DNA from: Streptococcus pseudopneumoniae ATCC BAA-960 = CCUG 49455
Lineage (GTDB): Bacteria > Bacillota > Bacilli > Lactobacillales > Streptococcaceae
Assembly (NCBI RefSeq): GCF_002087075.1
Contig: NZ_MWSM01000029.1
Span: 1-25,133 of the forward strand
DNA length: 25,133 nucleotides
Reading direction: 5' to 3'
A program made the translations under genes and the position numbers. The notes under the pieces were generated by a model that saw nothing but the letters and a program-made list of their open reading frames with translations, had not been told where the DNA came from and did no database searches. Positions 1-5,670 of the stretch are shown piece by piece (positions within the stretch are counted from its first letter, which is position 1; every line of letters starts with the position of its first letter).

Positions 1-110
1 GTGAAGAGAGTTCTGACGCCGACATCAAAAACCTTGGCTGCCTCGACATGGCTGTTCCCCTCTTTGATGTAATCTAATGCTCTCTGTTTAAAATCTGTAC
101 TATATGCCAT
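1..110 (-). CDS. IS630-family transposase, N-terminal part, cut by window edge
   Basis: Reading the minus strand from the ATG at 108-110 gives 36 open codons that begin MAYSTDFKQRALDYIKEG and continue into VEAAKVFDVGVRTLF. This is the helix-turn-helix DNA-binding N-terminus of IS630-type transposases (HTH_Tnp_IS630 family), which starts with the same MAYS-x-DF pattern. The rest of the gene lies beyond position 1, so I cannot say whether it is intact. It points away from the IS3 remnant that begins about 40 nt to its right, so two unrelated insertion sequences meet here. Confidence 0.75.
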   Translation of the reverse strand, partial: MAYSTDFKQRALDYIKEGNSHVEAAKVFDVGVRTLF

Positions 111-151
111 AGCTTTATTATAACATGCTTGTTTGAAACTAAGCAACTATA

Positions 152-562
152 TCACCAGTTTTAGATGGCTTTAACAGTGAAATTATCTCCTATTTGCCGA
201 ACTTAGTACAAATGAAAGCTATGCTAGAACAAGCCTTTACAGAGAACCATTACGAAAATACAATTCTCCATAGTGACCAAGGATGGCAATACCAACACGA
301 TTTCTATCGTCATTTTTTAAAGAATAAGGGAATCTAACCATCTATGTCACGTAAGGGTAACAGCCCAGACAATGGTATGATGGAGTCCTTCTTTGGGATT
401 CTGAAATCGGAAATGTTTTACGGTTATGAGAAGTCGTTTCAATCGCTTAATCAATTGGAACAAGCTATTGTAGACTATATTGATTACTGCAACAATAAAC
501 GAATTAAGGTAAAACTAAAAGGACTTAGCCCTGTGCAATACAGAACTAAATCCTTTGCTTAA
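152..562 (+). pseudogene. IS3-family transposase OrfB remnant (C-terminal integrase part)
   Basis: The frame from 152 to 562 encodes the C-terminal part of an IS3-family (IS150-group, IS861-like) OrfB. It has the rve integrase core motifs LHSDQGWQYQH (about 266-298) and SRKGNSPDNGMMESFFG, with the catalytic DDE glutamate in the latter. It ends in KLKGLSPVQYRTKSFA. It is broken: the 5' half is missing, and an in-frame TAA at 335-337 replaces the codon before PSMSRKG, where relatives have a sense codon. The residual frame from 344 to 562 is only 72 codons and would not give an active enzyme. The DNA after the stop carries the likely IS right end. Confidence 0.85.
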
Positions 563-592
563 ATTAATTGTCTAACTTTTTGGGGTCAGTAC
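563..592 (+). repeat. Right terminal end of the IS3-type element
   Basis: After the transposase stop the sequence TGTCTAACTTTTTGGGGTCA (about 569-588) resembles the terminal inverted repeat of IS861/IS150-group elements. A degenerate version, TGACTAACTTTTTGAGAAG, recurs at 14812-14830 after a second transposase remnant. No matching left end is visible in this window. Confidence 0.5.
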
Positions 593-622
593 ATCAGTAC
601 ATACACATAAAGGCGTTTTTGT

Positions 623-652
623 TTGGGAATTACGTGATCTTGATGATATAAT
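623..652 (+). promoter_or_regulatory. Candidate promoter of the small toxin-like gene
   Basis: TTGGGA (623-628) and TATAAT (647-652) are 18 nt apart. Transcription would start near 659 and run through the 31-codon gene to the terminator at 917-950, about 290 nt. The mRNAs of Fst-type toxins are usually nearer 200 nt, so a closer, weaker start around the TACTATATT stretch at 752-760 is possible. Confidence 0.45.
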
Positions 653-790
653 ATAGTGAAATAAAATAAAAATAGGACAAATCAATCAGGACAATCAAAT
701 CAATTTCTAGTAATATTTTAGAAATCCAGATGTACTATTCTAGTTTCAATCTACTATATTTTGGCCCCCTCAATTTAAGGAAGGGAGGTG

Positions 791-817
791 TTACATATGC
801 TAGAAACTTTACTCACA
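791..817 (+). repeat. Direct repeat DRa (toxin start region)
   Basis: TTACATATGCT then AAACTTTACTCACA across 791-817, overlapping the toxin start codon. It recurs with one small indel at 953-978. In the Fst family such repeats, read from opposite strands in mRNA and antisense RNA, give the interacting sequences that block translation. Confidence 0.75.
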
Positions 818-892
818 GTGTTTCTAGCTCTGTTACTTATTAACGTGTTATCTGAGCTTTTCAAGTTATGGCTTAAGAAACGTAAGAAGTAA
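797..892 (+). CDS. Small hydrophobic peptide, probable Fst-type type I toxin
   Basis: A 31-codon gene with a strong RBS (GGAGGTG at 784-790, 6 nt before the ATG). The product has one hydrophobic stretch, MLETLLTVFLALLLINVL, an aromatic-basic juxtamembrane part (FKLWLKKRKK) and a lysine-rich C-terminus. This is the layout of Fst/Ldr-type membrane toxins, although the proline often seen in the Fst core is absent. The context is the stronger evidence. An inverted repeat (GCTAGAAAC 799-807 with GTTTCTAGC 820-828) covers the start codon. A bidirectional terminator follows at 917-950. A convergent strong promoter sits at 989-1017, and the start region is repeated downstream as in par loci. In the known family the peptide damages the membrane when unpaired with its antisense RNA. 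That role here is inferred. Confidence 0.75.
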   Translation: MLETLLTVFLALLLINVLSELFKLWLKKRKK

Positions 893-916
893 TGGTTAAC
901 CCTTTAAGAGGGTAGC

Positions 917-950
917 AAAAAAAACCATCGGTGGCACGGTGGGGCTTTTT
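917..950. terminator. Bidirectional intrinsic terminator shared by toxin mRNA and antisense RNA
   Basis: CCATCG (925-930) pairs with CGGTGG (937-942) around a 6-nt loop. An A8 run (917-924) lies on the left and CTTTTT on the right, so it can stop transcription from both sides. A shared terminator between convergent transcripts is the standard Fst-locus layout. Confidence 0.75.
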
Positions 951-952
951 AG

Positions 953-978
953 TTACATATGCTGTAACTTTACTCACA
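953..978 (+). repeat. Direct repeat DRb (within the antisense RNA)
   Basis: The first 11 nt (TTACATATGCT) and last 13 nt (AACTTTACTCACA) match 791-817. It lies just downstream of the minus-strand promoter start, so it would form the 5' part of the antisense RNA. AGTTACA/TGTAACT (951-957 and 963-969) can form a hairpin in that RNA. Confidence 0.75.
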
Positions 979-988
979 TTGTAAGTTC

Positions 989-1017
989 ATTCTAACACAA
1001 CCCCTCCGATATTTCAA
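989..1017 (-). promoter_or_regulatory. Strong promoter for the antisense RNA
   Basis: On the minus strand TTGAAA (1017-1012) and TAGAAT (994-989) are 17 nt apart, near the consensus in both boxes and spacing. There is no open reading frame downstream on that strand, which supports an RNA product. Confidence 0.75.
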
Positions 1018-1184
1018 GCTTTTGTTTTGATATGTCCTCAGAGGTCATTTCGCAATCTTATAACACTGAAGCCTGTGGTTTGAGTCCGCTTTACTGAAAT
1101 TAGCCCACGCTCTACTAGCCTCCATTCTACAGCAAAGAAATCAACTCTTTTCTAGGGGATTTCCGCCCTCATTTTGCTCTTTTG

Positions 1185-1193
1185 TGCTAAAAT
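1185..1193 (+). promoter_or_regulatory. Extended -10 promoter of the xpaC-telA operon
   Basis: TGCTAAAAT at 1185-1193 is an extended -10 element about 30 nt before the start codon. I see no clear -35 box at the right distance. The rest of the interval 1020-1180 shows no gene. Confidence 0.45.
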
Positions 1194-1223
1194 AGATTTA
1201 TAAATTGAAAATAAGGAATGTTT

Positions 1224-2030
1224 ATGAAATCAGGTAATGGTTTTTGCAAAGGCTGTCTCTATTTTTGGGGCTTCTTGTTCTTACTGGGCCTTTTGGTTCA
1301 ATATGCTCTCCCACTTGCGGCTTGTGTCCTGCTAGGCTATGGTGGTTATCGTCTCTATAAACGTTGGCGCTATCCTCTTTTGCAGGATCGTTCTCTCGAC
1401 GATTGGATTGAGCTTTTAAAAGCTCGTATTCGTCAGGCGGACAAGGATATTCAGCAATTGGAGGGAACTTTAGTAGAAAAAGGTTCAGATTCCTATAAGA
1501 GTCTGGCCAATCAAGTATTGATCGAACTGAGGGAAATCCATCAGGAGGCGGATTGTCTCAAGTCCTATATCGATGCTGATATCTACAACCGTATTGACAA
1601 AAAGGTTCGTACAGTAAGGGCAAACATCGATGTTCAGCTAGAACGTTTGGATAGAGAAAGTCAGGTAGAACTTGAAAATGCGGAGCCAGAGGAACTAGCT
1701 CCAGAATTGTCTCAGACCTTGGATAATATTGCCGTTGACCATCAGGCTATTTTAGACAAGATTGCCACCTCTGCCGAGGGGGATAAGGAAGAATTGACGG
1801 CCATTCATAGTTTGAAGATGGAGAAATTCAAAACGATTTTAGAAGGCTATTTAAAGATTAAGGCCAATCCTAAAAACTATAATCGAGCAGAAGAACGTTT
1901 ACAGCAAGCTAAATCAGCTATCGAACAATTTGACCTTGAGCTGGACCAGGTGTTGAGAGAACTCAATGAAACAGATATGCGTGATTTTGATATTAGTTTG
2001 CGTATCCTAGAAAAAGATCGTAAAGAATAG
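1224..2030 (+). CDS. xpaC: XpaC-like membrane-anchored coiled-coil protein
   Basis: This 268-residue protein belongs to the XpaC / '5-bromo-4-chloroindolyl phosphate hydrolysis' family, whose true biochemical role is unclear. The N-terminus has one or two hydrophobic segments (about residues 10-42: FWGFLFLLGLLVQYALPL, then ACVLLGYGGYRLYKRW). A long, charged, helical, largely coiled-coil cytoplasmic part follows. I place the start at 1224 rather than the ATG at 1218, because AAGGA (1213-1217) directly abuts the first ATG and sits 6 nt before the second. The gene is 21 nt upstream of telA and shares its promoter; this pairing is common in Firmicutes. Its last 60 residues (GYLKIKANPKNY at 208-219 to DFDISLRILEKD at 254-265) are clearly related to the N-terminus of the HsdR encoded at 5671. 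Confidence 0.8.
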   Translation: MKSGNGFCKGCLYFWGFLFLLGLLVQYALPLAACVLLGYGGYRLYKRWRYPLLQDRSLDDWIELLKARIRQADKDIQQLEGTLVEKGSDSYKSLANQVLIELREIHQEADCLKSYIDADIYNRIDKKVRTVRANIDVQLERLDRESQVELENAEPEELAPELSQTLDNIAVDHQAILDKIATSAEGDKEELTAIHSLKMEKFKTILEGYLKIKANPKNYNRAEERLQQAKSAIEQFDLELDQVLRELNETDMRDFDISLRILEKDRKE

Positions 2031-2051
2031 GTTAGAAACAAAGGAGTAACC

Positions 2052-3299
2052 ATGACAGAATTTAATTTTGATATTGACCAGATTGCCAATAATACGGTAG
2101 CTAAGGTGGATAAGACAACCCAAATCATCGAGACCAATACTGGCTCGGACAAGACCTTGACCTTCCTTGAGAAGCTGAGCCCTGAGCAACAAGAAGGGAT
2201 TAAGGCGCACGTGCCCCAGTTGGTAGACCAGTTTGTCACCAATCAAAATGCTCTTTTGGATTTTGGCCAATCTGCTGTAGAAGGTGTGAACAATACGGTC
2301 AACCGTATCTTGTCAGAACAAAAGAAACTGCAGATTCCCCAAGTGGATGATCTTCTCAAGAATACCAACCGTGAGTTGCAAGGCTTTGTAGTCAAATACA
2401 AGAACGCTGAAATTGCTGAGTTAGAAGAAAAGCCAAACTTTTTGCAACGATTGTTTAACAAGAGCAAGAATACCCTACAGGAATTTTACTTTGACTCAAA
2501 AACAGTAGAGCAAAAGCTCGATGGCATGGCTGCCGCAGTGGTCAAGCAAGAAGATGTGCTAGCTCGAAATATCGTCTCTGCTGAGATGTTGATTGAGGAC
2601 AATACCAAATCCATTGAAAATCTAGTGGGAGTGATTTCCTTTATCGAAGCCAGCCAGACAGAAGCTGGCAAGCGCGCTGCAGAACTGAAAGCTCAAGCTG
2701 ACCAACTCGATACAAGTACGGTAGAATACCAAACCAAGTCACAAGAATTGGCCCGCATGGCTGAAGTGGTCAATACCCTTGAACAACAACATACTGAGTA
2801 TGTCAGCCGTCTCTATGTTGCCTGGGCAACAACACCTCAGATGCGAAATCTTGTGAAGGTGTCATCTGATATGCGCCAAAAATTGGGAATGCTTCGTCGT
2901 AATACGATTCCGACAATGAAACTTTCCATTGCCCAACTGGGTATTTTGCAACAATCCATGAAATCAGGTGTCGTGGCAGATGCCATTGTCAATGCCAATA
3001 ATGCTGCCCTTCAGATGCTAGCTGAGACCAGCAAGGAAGTGATTCCGCAGATGGAAAGAATTGCCCAAAGCCCGACAGTCGCTGTTGAGTCTGTTACCAA
3101 ATTGGCTGAAAGTCTGGTCGCTCAAAACCAAGGTATCGTCGCAGCTATTGAATTGGGACGCCAGAAACGTGCCCAACTAGAAACAACCATCGTCAAGTCC
3201 GCAGAAATGATCAACGATTCTGTCAAACTACGCGATGAGAAAATCGTCCAAGCCCTTCTCGACCAAGGCAAGGCTGCTCAGAAAGAAGTACAAGAATAA
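2052..3299 (+). CDS. telA: Toxic anion resistance protein, TelA family
   Basis: A 415-residue soluble, strongly helical protein of the TelA/KlaA family (toxic anion resistance, PF05816). Full length and composition are typical, with repeated charged helices and motifs such as FLQRLFNKSKNTLQEFY (about residues 130-146) and RRNTIPTMKLSIAQLG (about 280-295). Family members are linked to tellurite resistance and to cell-envelope stress and cell shape; the molecular mechanism is not established. The start has a good RBS (AAGGAG, 2040-2045). It is the second gene of the xpaC-telA operon and is followed by a terminator at 3361-3410. Confidence 0.9.
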   Translation: MTEFNFDIDQIANNTVAKVDKTTQIIETNTGSDKTLTFLEKLSPEQQEGIKAHVPQLVDQFVTNQNALLDFGQSAVEGVNNTVNRILSEQKKLQIPQVDDLLKNTNRELQGFVVKYKNAEIAELEEKPNFLQRLFNKSKNTLQEFYFDSKTVEQKLDGMAAAVVKQEDVLARNIVSAEMLIEDNTKSIENLVGVISFIEASQTEAGKRAAELKAQADQLDTSTVEYQTKSQELARMAEVVNTLEQQHTEYVSRLYVAWATTPQMRNLVKVSSDMRQKLGMLRRNTIPTMKLSIAQLGILQQSMKSGVVADAIVNANNAALQMLAETSKEVIPQMERIAQSPTVAVESVTKLAESLVAQNQGIVAAIELGRQKRAQLETTIVKSAEMINDSVKLRDEKIVQALLDQGKAAQKEVQE

Positions 3300-3360
3300 T
3301 ACACAAGGATGCTGGGAAAAACTCAATTTCAGGAGAAAATGAAGTAAATCTTTCTACAAT

Positions 3361-3410
3361 AAAACACATAATATCAAGGTTGTATAATTCTTGATACTAT
3401 GCGTTTTTTT
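3361..3410. terminator. Bidirectional intrinsic terminator between telA and the FRG gene
   Basis: An imperfect long hairpin: ATATCAAG (3371-3378) pairs with CTTGATA (3390-3396), extended outward by AAAACACATA against TATGCGTTTTTTT. The T-run on one side and A-run on the other let it end both the telA transcript and the converging minus-strand FRG transcript. Confidence 0.75.
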
Positions 3411-3414
3411 GATT

Positions 3415-4692
3415 TCAAAGACCTTTTCTCCAGATTCTTGTGATTCTATATTTACCTTTTCTATTCTTTTTGCTTTTATGATAAGGCAGGTTATTTGAAT
3501 TTTTTTTTAATTCATTAAGTACCGCTCTATTAGATTTTTTATCATCTTTTAATTCGAATTCTTTAGATTTATAAATCAAATAGTCTGAAAAATCTGGAAA
3601 TAAGGCATTTGTTTCATAATTGTACTCTTTTAACTTTCGTAAAAGTTCTCTTTGAATTAATTCATAGTAGTCGCCAGAAATTCTTTCCTCTTGATTATTT
3701 TTATCAGAACCTGATTTGACAGACTTTCCTTCTAAAAATTTAATTACTCCGTCTAAATTTTTAGAAGATAGATCATCTTCTGGCTTAGTATGATTAGAGC
3801 TTTGCTGATTTTTTAAAGACTTAATAGAGGCCTCTATATTAAATTTGATATTTAGAATAATTCTATCGATAGGTTTATAATTTTCTAATTCTATTTCATT
3901 TTTTTTAAAATTTATAAATTTAATAAGTTTATCAAAATTTATAAAAGCACCTTTTTGTGCCCGTATTCTCTTATTTGTAATTTTCTTATGAACTAAAGAA
4001 ATTATTCCATTCTCACTATCATTGCTGGAGTCAATTTTATAGAACTCTAACTGAGGATTTTTTATTTTCCCAAAACCTAACATAAACAACATGGCTATGA
4101 ATGGATTTTCGGAAATATCTAGTAGACTTGTTGGCAAACCATAATGTTGTAAGATAGCTAATTCATCAGCTCGGATATCTAACATTTCTTGATTTAAAGG
4201 GACATATTTAACTTCATCAGGAAATTCTCTAGAGATATTTAGATAAAGAGATTCAAAAGTGTTACAGTATTTATTTCCTTCACTATTTTGTAAATTTCTA
4301 AATATCCCTGGTACTGTTTCCCAATCTTCTCTTTGTCCCCTATAGTAATTATAGCCTTGTCTTTGAAACGATGTAATCATTTCTTTTATTAAGTAAAATA
4401 AACTCCATGAATTTTTTTCATCTTTATATCCTAATCCCGTACCTGCACTTAATAAATATTTATTGATATCATCGATTTCATCTTGCAATTTAGAGTTTTT
4501 ATTTGTTGATGAGAGTTCTAGATTTTGAATTTTGTAAATTGGTGTTAAATCTTCCTGAGGTTGGTTTATTCCAATTATATTTATTACTATTTTAAAATCA
4601 TTAAAGATTTTTGAATTCAGTTGATTTTTTATTTCTTCAGGGGATGAATAATAGGTCCCTAAATTTTCATAGAATTTATCCCTAAGTAACAT
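3415..4692 (-). CDS. FRG-domain protein
   Basis: A 425-residue protein with an FRG domain (PF08867, named for the Phe-Arg-Gly motif). Visible are YYRGQREDWETVPGIFR near residues 116-132 and the second family signature LQHYGLPTSLLDISENPF further on. The start at 4692 is chosen over the upstream ATG at 4719 because AAGGAG (4704-4699) lies 6 nt before it. The C-terminal half is lysine-rich, low in complexity, and not recognised. The biochemical role of FRG proteins is not settled, but they occur often in mobile and defence islands. The gene is the second of a two-gene unit and starts 10 nt after the ImmA/IrrE-like stop, with its RBS over that stop, so translation is likely coupled. Base composition is markedly AT-rich compared with the flanking telA and hsdR, which suggests separate acquisition. 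Confidence 0.8.
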   Translation of the reverse strand: MLLRDKFYENLGTYYSSPEEIKNQLNSKIFNDFKIVINIIGINQPQEDLTPIYKIQNLELSSTNKNSKLQDEIDDINKYLLSAGTGLGYKDEKNSWSLFYLIKEMITSFQRQGYNYYRGQREDWETVPGIFRNLQNSEGNKYCNTFESLYLNISREFPDEVKYVPLNQEMLDIRADELAILQHYGLPTSLLDISENPFIAMLFMLGFGKIKNPQLEFYKIDSSNDSENGIISLVHKKITNKRIRAQKGAFINFDKLIKFINFKKNEIELENYKPIDRIILNIKFNIEASIKSLKNQQSSNHTKPEDDLSSKNLDGVIKFLEGKSVKSGSDKNNQEERISGDYYELIQRELLRKLKEYNYETNALFPDFSDYLIYKSKEFELKDDKKSNRAVLNELKKNSNNLPYHKSKKNRKGKYRITRIWRKGL

Positions 4693-4702
4693 AAAATTCT
4701 CC

Positions 4703-5251
4703 TTAAATGGACAATACACCCAAATTAATAAGTCTATATTTCATAGCCGGATTGGACACATTTAATTTTTCAGCAAGATAAGTAATAATAATTTCATCAT
4801 TTAAAGTATCTAATTCCTCCCAGGTCATAGAATAATCTATTGCCATTCTATCGATTGCTTTTATGATTAACTTTTGCGGCATTAGTAGTTCTGCTGCAAA
4901 CTGGTTAGCAGCTCTTTCTTTAGCATTCGCTACTGGTGTTTGTTCACGTTCAGAAATTCCTTCATGTTTTAACACAAAATGGCCTAATTCATGAGACTTA
5001 GTAAATCGTTGACGCTGTAGCGGTTCCAAAATATTAACATACATTTTTTTAGTGTCAGCATCATATTTTCCAGAATGCGAATCGAAGTATGTTTCTATAA
5101 CCTCAATTCCTAATTCAGCAATAATTTTATCAATATCTATACTATATTCATCTGATTGAAGTTCAATGTCTGATATTACTTCTTTTTTATTGTCAAAATA
5201 AGACATAAAATCTGTTGAGTATAGTTCGCTATATTTATAGACTTTACACAT
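4703..5251 (-). CDS. ImmA/IrrE-family metallopeptidase
   Basis: A 182-residue protein with the zinc-peptidase motif HELGH at residues 87-91 and the downstream NQFAAELLMP helix (third ligand Glu about 121), as in ImmA/IrrE (PF06114). Known members cleave XRE-type repressors (ImmA/ImmR of ICEBs1) or DdrO (IrrE) to switch on genes after a signal. No XRE repressor is encoded next to it; its partner is instead the FRG gene 10 nt downstream. The RBS AGGAG lies 8 nt before the ATG. The likely role is a protease sensor or activator for the FRG protein; this is inference. The N-terminal 30 residues are not recognised. Confidence 0.88.
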   Translation of the reverse strand: MCKVYKYSELYSTDFMSYFDNKKEVISDIELQSDEYSIDIDKIIAELGIEVIETYFDSHSGKYDADTKKMYVNILEPLQRQRFTKSHELGHFVLKHEGISEREQTPVANAKERAANQFAAELLMPQKLIIKAIDRMAIDYSMTWEELDTLNDEIIITYLAEKLNVSNPAMKYRLINLGVLSI

Positions 5252-5438
5252 TATAAATTCTCCTATTTATATTTTTTATTTTTATTAAAAAATTATGAAT
5301 TATTCTAAGTTATCATGATACAAAAATAGTTTATATTACTATTCTAAACTAAAAAGATCTTTTAGTCTATAGATAGATTGAAAATTTAAGAAAGAAACTA
5401 CCTTTACTCTGAAATAAGAGATAAAACCATGGGAAACC
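5252..5438. other. AT-rich intergenic stretch between divergent immA-like gene and hsdR leader
   Basis: No gene is visible. The sequence is very AT-rich with several A/T runs and must hold the promoter of the minus-strand ImmA/FRG unit, but I could not find a -35/-10 pair with good spacing. TAGAAT and TATAAT-like hexamers occur on the minus strand around 5290-5310. Confidence 0.5.
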
Positions 5439-5467
5439 TTTTCACTACTAGTCTTTTATGATACAAT
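5439..5467 (+). promoter_or_regulatory. Promoter upstream of hsdR
   Basis: TTTTCA (5439-5444) and TACAAT (5462-5467) are 17 nt apart, with an extended -10 TG (TGATACAAT). Transcription would start near 5474 and give a leader of about 200 nt before the hsdR start. That leader contains an AAGGCG/CGCCTT hairpin (about 5478-5511), the TA tract and an RBS-overlapping hairpin. Confidence 0.6.
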
Positions 5468-5535
5468 AGAAGGAAGTAAAGGCGCTGTTTTTTCGATGTC
5501 GCAACGCCTTGGATGAATGAAAAGGAAGAGTCCCT

Positions 5536-5655
5536 ATGGTTTTCAGATTTAAGCAAATAACTAGCTTGCATATATATATATATATATATAAACTTGCGTT
5601 TTCATACCCATTTTCAAAACCTGCCAATCTTTTTGGTAGGCTTTTTGCGTTGTAG
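5536..5655 (+). CDS. Possible leader peptide containing the TA tract
   Basis: A 39-codon frame with a plausible RBS (GGAAG at 5524-5528, 7 nt before the ATG). It reads MVFRFKQITSLHIYIYIYKL and goes on to end at TAG 5653-5655, 15 nt before the hsdR start codon. The HIYIYIY part is encoded by the (TA)10 repeat. I recognise no family. It is interesting mainly because gain of one TA unit would move its stop to a TGA at 5666-5668 (present numbering), beside the hsdR start, and loss of one unit would give a stop inside the tract. Expression is not shown. Confidence 0.25.
   Translation: MVFRFKQITSLHIYIYIYKLAFSYPFSKPANLFGRLFAL
5571..5590 (+). repeat. (TA)10 dinucleotide tract in the hsdR leader
   Basis: Ten uninterrupted TA units. 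The tract sits between TTGCAT (5566-5571) and TATAAA (5587-5592), which are 15 nt apart. One more TA unit would bring the spacing to 17, the optimum for a sigma-70 type promoter. This is the arrangement of phase-variable TA-spacer promoters such as hif of Haemophilus influenzae, but here it is only a candidate because a better promoter lies upstream at 5439-5467. Confidence 0.8.
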
Positions 5656-5667
5656 AAATGGGGTATG
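5604..5667 (+). promoter_or_regulatory. Hairpins in hsdR leader overlapping its RBS
   Basis: CATACCCATTTTC (5604-5616) is nearly complementary to GAAATGGGGTATG (5655-5667), which contains the hsdR RBS (GGGG 5660-5663). Between the arms a second hairpin, CCTGCCA (5620-5626) with TGGTAGG (5634-5640), is followed by CTTTTT and looks like an intrinsic terminator. The two could control translation or read-through into hsdR; this is inferred from complementarity only. Confidence 0.45.
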
Positions 5668-5670
5668 AAC

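Larger units (their letters stand above)
917..982 (-). ncRNA. Probable antisense antitoxin RNA (RNA II type)
   Basis: The minus-strand promoter at 989-1017 would start transcription near 982. The transcript would then cross DRb and end in the bidirectional terminator at about 917. Its length of about 65 nt equals that reported for RNA II of the pAD1 par system. It shares terminator-region complementarity with the toxin mRNA and, through the direct repeats, complementarity to the toxin start region. The RNA has not been observed; it is inferred from promoter, repeats and terminator. Confidence 0.7.
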
